Below are positions 1 to 4,914 of a stretch of DNA of 6,070 nucleotides, in pieces. The notes under the pieces were generated by a model. The model saw only the letters and a program-made list of their open reading frames with translations. It had not been told where the DNA came from and ran no database searches. Origin of the DNA: CAYOFK01 sp964403185 (GTDB lineage Bacteria > Bacteroidota > Bacteroidia > Bacteroidales > VadinHA17); assembly GCA_964403185.1 (NCBI GenBank), contig CAYOFK010000164.1, positions 1-6,070 on the forward strand, read 5' to 3'. The position numbers and the translations under genes were made by a program. The stretch's first letter is position 1; every line of letters begins with the position of its first letter.

Positions 1-2
1 GG

Positions 3-22
3 ATTCCTGCTTTCGCAGGAAT
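3..22. repeat. Perfect short palindromic hairpin (8-bp stem)
   Basis: ATTCCTGC at 3-10 pairs perfectly with GCAGGAAT at 15-22 around the tetraloop TTTC. The form (ATTCC-rich stem, TTTC loop, followed by GGAATGA) resembles short dispersed intergenic palindromes that I recall from many bacterial genomes. That it is multicopy in this genome is inference and cannot be shown from one copy. No T-run follows on either strand, which argues against a simple intrinsic terminator. Confidence 0.6.
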
Positions 23-41
23 GATATGTAATCTGACTTTT

Positions 42-65
42 GAGACAGCCCCGGCGGGGCATCTC
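42..65. repeat. GC-rich hairpin
   Basis: GCCCC (48-52) pairs with GGGGC (56-60) around the three-base loop GGC. The flanking GAGA (42-45) pairs with TCTC (62-65), leaving a small internal bulge (CA against A). The result is a stable nine-pair stem. No T-run follows on either strand. Its close spacing to the palindromes on both sides suggests it belongs to the same repeat or structured element. Confidence 0.55.
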
Positions 66-75
66 GCAACACTCA

Positions 76-141
76 GGTTTTGGCGCTGATTTTGACGGTG
101 GAGGGCCCTGTGTGATGGATCGCAAAATCCGTGTCAAAACC
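76..141. repeat. Long imperfect inverted repeat (19-nt arms)
   Basis: The left arm (76-94) and right arm (123-141) pair along their full length. GGTTTTG (76-82) matches CAAAACC (135-141) perfectly, and GATTTTG (88-94) matches CAAAATC (123-129) perfectly. The linking GCGC (83-86) pairs with GTGT (131-134) through two C-G and two G-T pairs, leaving one mismatch (87 against 130). The 28-nt loop (95-122) contains the palindrome GGGCCC (103-108). Without a T-tract it is not an ordinary terminator. Possible identities are a MITE-like or insertion-sequence remnant, a dispersed palindromic repeat, or a structured RNA. The pairing is seen directly; the identity is unknown. Confidence 0.7.
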
Positions 142-169
142 GTGATTCCGGGAACGAATTTATAACAGT

Positions 170-200
170 AAAAAGTTCAATGGGTTTGCAGTTCATTGAA
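170..200 (-). terminator. Probable intrinsic terminator of the sulfur operon
   Basis: On the minus strand TTCAATG (200-194) and CATTGAA (182-176) form a 7-bp stem around an 11-nt loop. The stem is followed by C and then five T residues (174-170). It starts about 30 bp after the stop codon of the DsrE2-family gene, which is the last gene of the leftward operon. The stem is AT-rich and the loop fairly large, so termination may be leaky. Confidence 0.45.
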
Positions 201-230
201 AATGTGCAAAACATATAAGAATTCTACCCG

Positions 231-737
231 TTAAGTAAAAATGATCTGTGTATTTTCGCCTCCTGCCATGGCATAGAATTCACCGATGGTGATGATGTCA
301 ATCACATGATCGCTCAGGTCTTCTTTTTTGAGTTTGAACATATCAACTGCAAGTTTACAGGCAAAAATTTCACCCCCTCCTGCTGTGATCATGTCAAGAA
401 ATTCATCAACGGGAGGAATATCCAAAGCTTCCATCTGACTTCTCATCATAGCAGAGACCCCTGCTTCCACTCCGGGAAGTGTTCCAAGAAGGGTGGGAAA
501 TGGCAGTCCGCCCGGCATTCTCATGGCCGGATTGCCTACGGTTCCTGTCTTAAGATTATTCATTCGCTTTTTTGTGATGGCATCCATGCCGAAGAAAGTA
601 AAAAACAACCTGACTTCGATGCCTTCCATTACCGCACCATTTGCCATAACCAGCGATGCATATACATCTTCGATGCTTCCTTTGGCACAAATCAGGCACA
701 CCTTTTTTAAGGGATTGGTTTCTTTTGTTGCACTCAT
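231..737 (-). CDS. dsrE2: DsrE2-family (DsrE/DsrF/DsrH-like) sulfur carrier protein
   Basis: A 168-residue cytoplasmic protein of the DsrE2 branch of the DsrE/F family. These small proteins carry sulfane sulfur as a cysteine persulfide between rhodaneses, TusA and acceptors. Family marks seen are the FFTFFGMDAI strand (about residues 45-54), a long PGG-containing segment (GNPAMRMPGGLPFP, 68-81), and C127 in GGGEIFACKLAVDMF, the position of the persulfide-forming cysteine in the family. It also has an N-terminal CLIC motif with C14 and C17, so a second thiol pair is available. It is the last gene of the leftward operon, 24 bp after the TusE/DsrC-like gene. The ATG at 737-735 gives a full-length family protein. 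No Shine-Dalgarno sequence is evident. The family call is strong. The direction of sulfur transfer and the partner are inferred from the neighbours. Confidence 0.88.
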   Translation of the reverse strand: MSATKETNPLKKVCLICAKGSIEDVYASLVMANGAVMEGIEVRLFFTFFGMDAITKKRMNNLKTGTVGNPAMRMPGGLPFPTLLGTLPGVEAGVSAMMRSQMEALDIPPVDEFLDMITAGGGEIFACKLAVDMFKLKKEDLSDHVIDIITIGEFYAMAGGENTQIIFT

Positions 738-761
738 GATTAGTGGGATTATGGTTCGTAA

Positions 762-1073
762 TTATACACAACTTGTAGGTTTGGGAATGCCGGCAATCCT
801 TGAGGATTTTTTCAATGGGCCGCCGGGGAACAGATCATACAATCCTTTAATGTCGGTAATGCCGGATTTACCTACTTTCCTGATGGTTAACTGAGCCCCT
901 TTCAAGTGCTCATCACGTAAGAAGTCCAGGACTTCAAAGTGCTTGTCTGTGAGCTCAATTGCTTCTTCCTTTGCGATTTCAACGGCCACATCTCTGTTCC
1001 ATTGCGATGGATCATTCAGGTATCCTTCTTCATTGACATCGACGTTTACGCCGGCAATATTTTTTGTAGTCAT
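762..1073 (-). CDS. tusE: TusE/DsrC-family sulfur relay protein, single-cysteine type
   Basis: A 103-residue protein of the TusE/DsrC/DsvC family, close to the usual length of 105-115. The family C-terminus is intact (FPGGP...RIAGIPKPTSCV) with the penultimate C102, the thiol that carries sulfur in both DsrC and TusE. The second redox cysteine of true DsrC, 11 residues upstream, is replaced by serine (S91 in KKSSRIAG). The protein therefore cannot form the internal disulfide or trisulfide cycle that DsrC performs with DsrAB. This favours a TusE-like role as persulfide acceptor or carrier, or a regulatory DsrC-like protein. No dsrAB or tusBCD gene is visible. It sits between the DUF1641 gene (30 bp upstream) and the DsrE2 gene, its likely sulfur donor or partner. 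Family membership is secure; the symbol is tentative because the physiological role may differ from tRNA thiolation. Confidence 0.9.
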   Translation of the reverse strand: MTTKNIAGVNVDVNEEGYLNDPSQWNRDVAVEIAKEEAIELTDKHFEVLDFLRDEHLKGAQLTIRKVGKSGITDIKGLYDLFPGGPLKKSSRIAGIPKPTSCV

Positions 1074-1103
1074 GATTTTATAAAAATTAAATTGATTAGT
1101 ATA

Positions 1104-1781
1104 TTATTTATTTGTTTTGGGTGGCTCCTTCTGTACAGGAGTCAGATTTTTCATAAAAGTGATTATGAACCCGATTCCACGCTTCATTTCCCTGGAATTC
1201 ATCTCTCTCACCAACTTCCAGATAGAATATTCCGGAACACTGGTGGGATCAAGATCCTTAAAGATGTTGAACGCATTGTTCATGGCTCTGAGCATATCTG
1301 GCTGTGTCAGATTTTTCACCGTATCCAGTATGGTTACAATATTGTCTGCAAGCATCCTTATATCCTCCACTGAATAATGTGCCACAATATTATCCATGAT
1401 CTTTGAGGATTCCTTCAAAAACTCAAAGTAGCCTTTTTGTTCAAATTGGTGGAACTTTTCAATGACGTCATGTCCGGCTTCAATAGCTACGGGTCCCAGA
1501 TCCTTCATCAGGTCTCCCATGCTCTCAACCATGGTCAGTATCATTGAAAAGTTGTGTGCGTTTTTCAGCAGTTTGAATAGTAATTGCTGCAGAGCCTCCC
1601 CATCCAGGTCCACCCCCTGATCTTCAAGTTGGGTAACAGTACTGTCATAGGCGTCTTTTCCAATAAGGGCAACGTCTGATATCAGGTCTTCTGCCATTTC
1701 ACTCCTTAATCTTTGCTGATTAACATGCTCCAGCAGCAGGTCCAGCTTCTGATTGATTTCCTTTATTTGATCTTGTGCCAT
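1104..1781 (-). CDS. DUF1641-domain protein, SQR-associated
   Basis: A 225-residue, mostly alpha-helical soluble protein without cysteines or a signal peptide. I start it at the ATG at 1781-1779 (MAQDQIKEINQ...). The reading frame stays open upstream to 1895, but that extension overlaps the 3' end of the SQR gene and encodes unconserved-looking residues. The N-terminus (about 4-30) is likely a coiled coil (IKEINQKLDLLLEHVNQQ). The C-terminal part, roughly residues 155-212, matches the DUF1641 pattern: a helix with LTQPDMLRAMNNAF, then a segment ending MNSREMKRGIGFIITFMKNL. DUF1641 proteins are known to be encoded beside sulfide:quinone oxidoreductase genes in archaea and bacteria, and also beside some formate dehydrogenase genes. 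Their biochemical role is not settled. Position 32 bp after the SQR gene suggests an accessory role for SQR, perhaps in membrane attachment or electron transfer; that part is inference. Confidence 0.85.
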   Translation of the reverse strand: MAQDQIKEINQKLDLLLEHVNQQRLRSEMAEDLISDVALIGKDAYDSTVTQLEDQGVDLDGEALQQLLFKLLKNAHNFSMILTMVESMGDLMKDLGPVAIEAGHDVIEKFHQFEQKGYFEFLKESSKIMDNIVAHYSVEDIRMLADNIVTILDTVKNLTQPDMLRAMNNAFNIFKDLDPTSVPEYSIWKLVREMNSREMKRGIGFIITFMKNLTPVQKEPPKTNK

Positions 1782-1813
1782 GAATATTATCTTCTGAATT
1801 TTGAAACCGGGTG

Positions 1814-3043
1814 TTATATTTTTTTTCCGGCCATGGACATGTTGGGTCCAATGGGAAGTTCTTTGCCCCTCAGCAGAATGTGCCAGTAAATCCATCTGAA
1901 AAGGATTTTCCCGTAGTGATTGAATTTTGTATTTTGTAACAATCCAAACGGTCCCACTCCCGGCAAAGGAAACATGCCTGCCAGAGGCTCAGTATCGTAA
2001 TTAAAATCAATGATGGATCCTTTACCAAATCCTGTTTCAATATAGCAATTGGCATGACCATCGAAGCTCGCCATAAGGGCCCTTCCTTCAATGGCACTCA
2101 TGATGTTCTCAAACATGATATCTGCAGCAAAATGGACAACAGAACCGGCCTTGGAGGTTGGAATATTTGAAGCATCACCAAGCACAAACATGTTTTCAAA
2201 TTTCTCTGATCTCAAGCTGTGCTTATTCGTTGGGATGAAATTCAAATCATCACCCAGGCCACTTTTTTCAATAAGCCCGTTGCCCATATTTACGGGTACG
2301 ATGGTTAATACATCAAATGGGATCTCCTGGCCATCATATGAAATAATTTTTTTCTCTTTATTATCAACCCGCTCAAGGTAAAACTCCGGGACGACTTTAA
2401 TGTTTTTTTCTTCCAGTAAACCACTGAGCATTTTAGTGGCACGTGGTTTTGTAAACGCCCCGGGCAATGGTGTGACATAGGTAATATCCACTTTTTCACG
2501 TATCCCTGTTTCATGGAAATAAGCATCGGCGAGAAATACAAATTCCAGGGGAGCAACCGGACATTTAAAAGGGAGCTCGGCGATATTCATGACCAGCCTC
2601 CCGCCTTTCCATGTTTTAAAAAATTCGCCTAAGGCCACAGCTCCTTCTATGGTATAAAAATCAAATATCTGTTTGTACCACAATTCTTCTTTTAATCCGG
2701 GAGTTTCTTCAGGAGCTGTTTGAGTTCCGGTTGCCACGATCAGAAAATCATAGTTTAGTATCTTTCCGCCTTCAAGGATTACCTGGTTTTTTTCTCCTTC
2801 AATGAGATCAATTTTCGAATAGACCACCTTTACTCCGGGAGGAAAAAAATCGCTTTTTGGTTTCTGAACATCGTATTTTGTATAGAATCCAAACGGGATG
2901 AACAAAAAGCCCGGTTGGTAGTAGTGGGTTTTATGCTGATCAACAATTGTAATTTCCCAATCTTCCCGCTCCAGAGCGCTGCGAAGTTTGTTAGCCATTA
3001 TGGTGCCTCCGGTACCGCCACCAAGTATTAGAATTTTTCTCAT
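1814..3043 (-). CDS. sqr: Sulfide:quinone oxidoreductase (FAD-dependent)
   Basis: A 409-residue flavoprotein of the SQR/flavocytochrome c sulfide dehydrogenase family. It oxidises sulfide to sulfane sulfur or polysulfide and passes electrons to membrane quinone. The N-terminal Rossmann motif for FAD is LGGGTGGTIMA (7-17). A second nucleotide-fold motif, FLIVATGTQ, is at 100-108. The FAD-closing motif FVLGDASNIPTSKAG spans 286-300. Candidate redox cysteines are C161 (KCPVAP) and C333 (NCYIETG), matching the two cysteines essential in all SQRs. The third cysteine, found near residue 128 in many bacterial SQRs, is absent. The C-terminus (about 365-409) has an aromatic, amphipathic stretch with FRWIYWHILL and ends MSMAGKKI, fitting monotopic membrane attachment. 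There is no signal peptide, as usual for SQR. It is first in the operon and divergent from the Crp/Fnr gene. The start ATG at 3043-3041 places the Rossmann strand at the N-terminus as expected. Another NADH-dehydrogenase-like oxidoreductase is less likely given the cysteines and the neighbours. Confidence 0.9.
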   Translation of the reverse strand: MRKILILGGGTGGTIMANKLRSALEREDWEITIVDQHKTHYYQPGFLFIPFGFYTKYDVQKPKSDFFPPGVKVVYSKIDLIEGEKNQVILEGGKILNYDFLIVATGTQTAPEETPGLKEELWYKQIFDFYTIEGAVALGEFFKTWKGGRLVMNIAELPFKCPVAPLEFVFLADAYFHETGIREKVDITYVTPLPGAFTKPRATKMLSGLLEEKNIKVVPEFYLERVDNKEKKIISYDGQEIPFDVLTIVPVNMGNGLIEKSGLGDDLNFIPTNKHSLRSEKFENMFVLGDASNIPTSKAGSVVHFAADIMFENIMSAIEGRALMASFDGHANCYIETGFGKGSIIDFNYDTEPLAGMFPLPGVGPFGLLQNTKFNHYGKILFRWIYWHILLRGKELPIGPNMSMAGKKI

Positions 3044-3118
3044 TTTTATCTTGCTATCTATTAGTTGACACTTATGTATTTATTGCTGGTAAGGATTTTC
3101 ATGTTTAATAAGATGTTC

Positions 3119-3126
3119 CAAAATTA
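3119..3126 (-). promoter_or_regulatory. Candidate -7 element of the sqr operon promoter
   Basis: The minus strand reads TAATTTTG, an exact match to the Bacteroidota -7 consensus TAnnTTTG. It lies about 76 bp upstream of the sqr start codon. I see no convincing TTG-type -33 element at the expected spacing, so the promoter would be weak or activator-dependent. The nearby FNR-like palindrome at 3160-3173, upstream on this strand, would suit activation. Confidence 0.3.
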
Positions 3127-3159
3127 CCCTTAGTTTCGTATATTGAATTCCTTATGGAC

Positions 3160-3173
3160 ATGATATATATCAA
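3160..3173. promoter_or_regulatory. FNR-like operator palindrome between sqr and the Crp/Fnr gene
   Basis: ATGATATATATCAA differs at only one base from the FNR-type consensus TTGAT-N4-ATCAA. The inner 12 bases (3161-3172, TGATATATATCA) are a perfect palindrome. It lies in the only divergent control region of the window, 54 bp before the regulator's GTG and about 116 bp before the sqr start. The adjacent regulator keeps E189 and R193 of the recognition helix, the residue pair that reads TGA half-sites in FNR and CRP. The surrounding DNA is AT-rich, so a chance match is possible. Autoregulation and control of sqr are inference. Confidence 0.5.
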
Positions 3174-3227
3174 CATTGTTGTATAACATAATATATAAAT
3201 ACTTCGATATTTAATAAATCTGTCATT

Positions 3228-3908
3228 GTGAAGGATAATTGTGAGGTTTGTGAGCACCGGTCGTATTTATTTGATGATCTGGACCCCGCGGAATGGAGCC
3301 TTTTGAATAATAGCAGGAAGGAAGTGGCTTGTAAAAAGGGCAGCATTATATACAGGGAGGGGGATCCTATTGAGAATTTCATTTATTTAATAAAGGGCTT
3401 GCTCAAAGTGTTTAGAACTGTGGGTGACAGGAAGGAGCAGATCATTGGCATCACAGATCCCATGGATTTTATTGGGTTGTTAAATATTTTTTCAAAGTCC
3501 ACCTATATTTATTCCGTTGCAACCATTGAGTATTCAGAACTCTGCATAATTGACATTGAAACCATAAGGAAGATTGTTAAAATGAACGGCCGGTTTGCTT
3601 TGACTTTGTTGGAGAAAATGAGTTTGATGAATGACCGGCTTTTAGAAACCAGGCTTTCGATAAATCTCAAGAACCTGAGGGGGCGTACGGCTTATATCAT
3701 CCTTTTATTTGCCAGGGACATATATAAATCAAATCGGTTTGAGCTGCCTGTTTCCAGAAAAGAAATTGCCGAATTGATTGACATGCGGACAGAAAATGTC
3801 ATTCGAATTCTCTCAGAGTTCAGAAGGGATGGCATTATAAAAATTGAGGGAAAGAATATTGAAATAGCTGATCTTCAGCGCCTTGTACGGATTTCCGAAT
3901 TCGGCTAA
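3228..3908 (+). CDS. Crp/Fnr-family transcriptional regulator with FNR-like cysteines
   Basis: A 226-residue regulator with an N-terminal cyclic-nucleotide-type beta-barrel (about 14-110), a dimerisation helix (about 111-145) and a C-terminal winged helix-turn-helix (about 170-225). In the recognition region SRKEIAELIDMRTENVIRIL, E189 and R193 fit TGA-containing half-sites. Cysteines are C5, C8, C35 and C106. C5-x2-C8 aligns with the N-terminal FNR ligands C20 and C23, and C106 (SELCIIDIET) aligns with FNR C122 (SMVCEIPFET). The FNR C29 position is empty. The sequence style, including the ending RISEFG, is one I associate with Bacteroidota. The start is GTG at 3228: an in-frame stop at 3189-3191 and the lack of any in-frame ATG between them leave GTG (or a rare ATT at 3225) as the only reasonable choice. 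Divergent placement from sqr suggests it controls the sulfur genes in response to oxygen, nitric oxide or sulfur species. The family call is firm; the signal is not known. Confidence 0.9.
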   Translation: MKDNCEVCEHRSYLFDDLDPAEWSLLNNSRKEVACKKGSIIYREGDPIENFIYLIKGLLKVFRTVGDRKEQIIGITDPMDFIGLLNIFSKSTYIYSVATIEYSELCIIDIETIRKIVKMNGRFALTLLEKMSLMNDRLLETRLSINLKNLRGRTAYIILLFARDIYKSNRFELPVSRKEIAELIDMRTENVIRILSEFRRDGIIKIEGKNIEIADLQRLVRISEFG

Positions 3909-4010
3909 AAATGGGCCGGAAGCCTGCCGGAATTCTGATTCTACGGTCATTGAAGCTCAGGCAAGTCAGGACAAAGATCCATAAAATAGACACACTAAAA
4001 AAAATGCATA
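3909..4010 (+). other. Intergenic gap between regulator and rhodanese
   Basis: This 102-bp gap has no convincing gene, terminator or operator. It contains short direct copies of GCCGGAA (beginning near 3916 and 3927) and an A-rich run just before the rhodanese ATG, which may help translation initiation in the absence of a Shine-Dalgarno sequence. Read-through from the regulator gene is plausible but not shown. Confidence 0.4.
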
Positions 4011-4868
4011 ATGAAGATCATTATAAAATTTCCCGGATTGGGTATTTTTTTGTGGCTGTTAAGCAACAGCCTGTTTGCAGATTCCGGTCTTATTTCGGTG
4101 GAAGACCTGGCATCCATAATGAAAGACAGAAACACGATTATTGCTTTTTGCGGGACTTCTACTGAGTACAGGAAAGCGCGCATTCCCGGAGCGGTAAATA
4201 TCTCTCTTATTGAATTGTATTGTAAGCCTGCTTCGAATGGGTATATTAAATCTCCCCATGAACTGGCCGGGTATTTTGGCAGTAAGGGAATCAGTGAAAC
4301 AAAGAGGATTGTTCTGTATGACGAAGGCTCCGGTAAATATTCCGGCCGTGTTTACTGGATCCTGAAATACCTGGGAGCTAAGGATGTTAAGATCCTTGAC
4401 GGACAGATGAAAGCCTGGCGTGCCGGCAGGAAACCGGTTGCACGGGCCCCGGTTTCGGTTAAAGCCACTACTTTTACACCCTCGGTTAACAAGGCTTTAT
4501 TAGCTACTACCTCCCGGGTGAAGGCGGCCCCGGGTGTTATTGTGGATGTCAGGTCACCTGAAGAATTTATGGGAACAGATAAATCAGAACTCAGGAAAGG
4601 ACACATTCCGGGTGCGGTCAACCTTGAGTTTAAGAAGGTGATGGATGGAAAAACCGCAAAAATAAAATCTTGTAACGAACTTAAACGAATTTTTTTCGAA
4701 AAGGGTATCATTCCTGATAAAGAGATCATTTTGTATTGCAGGACCAGCGTCAGGGCCGGAATCGTATTTTTCACCTTAACGGATATTTTAGGCTATAAGA
4801 ATGTGAAAGTATATGATAAAGCTTTTTTTGGCTGGCAGGCAGATGCTGCTAATAAAGTGGTTAGGTGA
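4011..4868 (+). CDS. Exported tandem-rhodanese sulfurtransferase
   Basis: A 285-residue two-domain rhodanese of the thiosulfate/mercaptopyruvate sulfurtransferase type. A Sec signal peptide is visible: a lysine-containing start (MKIIIK), a hydrophobic core (GLGIFLWLL) and a likely cut after LFA at residue 23. The mature protein should therefore act in the periplasm. The N-terminal domain (about 27-145) has the fold motifs YDEGSG...GRVYWILKYLG and VKILDGQMKAW, but no cysteine in its active-site loop (104-109), so it is catalytically inactive, as usual in tandem rhodaneses. The C-terminal domain (about 160-285) has DVRSPEEF (179-186), GHIPGAVN (197-204) and the active loop CRTSVR with persulfide-forming C243. 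The gene follows the Crp/Fnr gene by 102 bp on the same strand. Partnership with SQR-derived sulfur is inferred from proximity. The donor (thiosulfate, persulfide or mercaptopyruvate) cannot be decided from the sequence. The ATG at 4011 is chosen because it gives the signal peptide. Confidence 0.9.
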   Translation: MKIIIKFPGLGIFLWLLSNSLFADSGLISVEDLASIMKDRNTIIAFCGTSTEYRKARIPGAVNISLIELYCKPASNGYIKSPHELAGYFGSKGISETKRIVLYDEGSGKYSGRVYWILKYLGAKDVKILDGQMKAWRAGRKPVARAPVSVKATTFTPSVNKALLATTSRVKAAPGVIVDVRSPEEFMGTDKSELRKGHIPGAVNLEFKKVMDGKTAKIKSCNELKRIFFEKGIIPDKEIILYCRTSVRAGIVFFTLTDILGYKNVKVYDKAFFGWQADAANKVVR

Positions 4869-4893
4869 ACTGGTAAAACCGGTTCTGATTTTC
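4867..4893 (+). terminator. Candidate intrinsic terminator after the rhodanese gene
   Basis: GAACTGG (4867-4873) pairs with CCGGTTC (4879-4885) with one G-T wobble, around the five-base loop TAAAA. TGATTTTC follows. The stem overlaps the last bases of the rhodanese stop codon. It sits in the 46-bp gap between convergent genes, where a terminator is expected. The T-tract is short, so the call is moderate. The minus-strand version has no T-run and is unlikely to serve mlaF. Confidence 0.4.
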
Positions 4894-4914
4894 AGGAATT
4901 ATATGTGTAACACC

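Larger units (their letters stand above)
1..230. other. Gene-free, hairpin-rich intergenic block
   Basis: I see no credible coding sequence here. The stretch lies downstream of the leftward sulfur operon and is dominated by inverted repeats, listed separately at 3-22, 42-65, 76-141 and 170-200. Base composition is uneven: by my count 67 of the 120 bases at 41-160 are G or C, clearly more than in the AT-rich DNA on its right. This may be a composite of short dispersed repeats, a relic of a mobile element, or a structured non-coding RNA. The left boundary is cut by the window edge, so the whole unit may not be visible. Confidence 0.6.

Noticed and set aside
1..230. CRISPR array or tRNA gene in the gene-free stretch
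   Set aside because: The repeats are palindromes of different sequence without regular spacing, and no cloverleaf arrangement could be fitted.
306..894. Plus-strand open frames across the DsrE2 and TusE-like genes
   Set aside because: They are antisense to two genes with clear family motifs, and their translations show no recognisable domain.
1782..1895. Longer N-terminus for the DUF1641 protein starting at 1895
   Set aside because: It would overlap the SQR gene by more than 80 bp, and the added residues look like an out-of-frame reading of the SQR C-terminus. The ATG at 1781 gives a normal start and intergenic gap.
3179..3206. Plus-strand promoter for the Crp/Fnr gene (TTG at 3179 and TACTTCG at 3200)
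   Set aside because: The second box matches TAnnTTTG poorly and the region is so AT-rich that similar matches are expected by chance.
3916..3945. Possible terminator after the Crp/Fnr gene
   Set aside because: Only four-base self-complementary pieces (CCGG, GAAT/ATTC) are present and no T-run follows.
3911..4165. Small plus-strand frame overlapping the rhodanese start
   Set aside because: Most of it overlaps the rhodanese signal peptide and first domain in another frame; the translation is basic and featureless.
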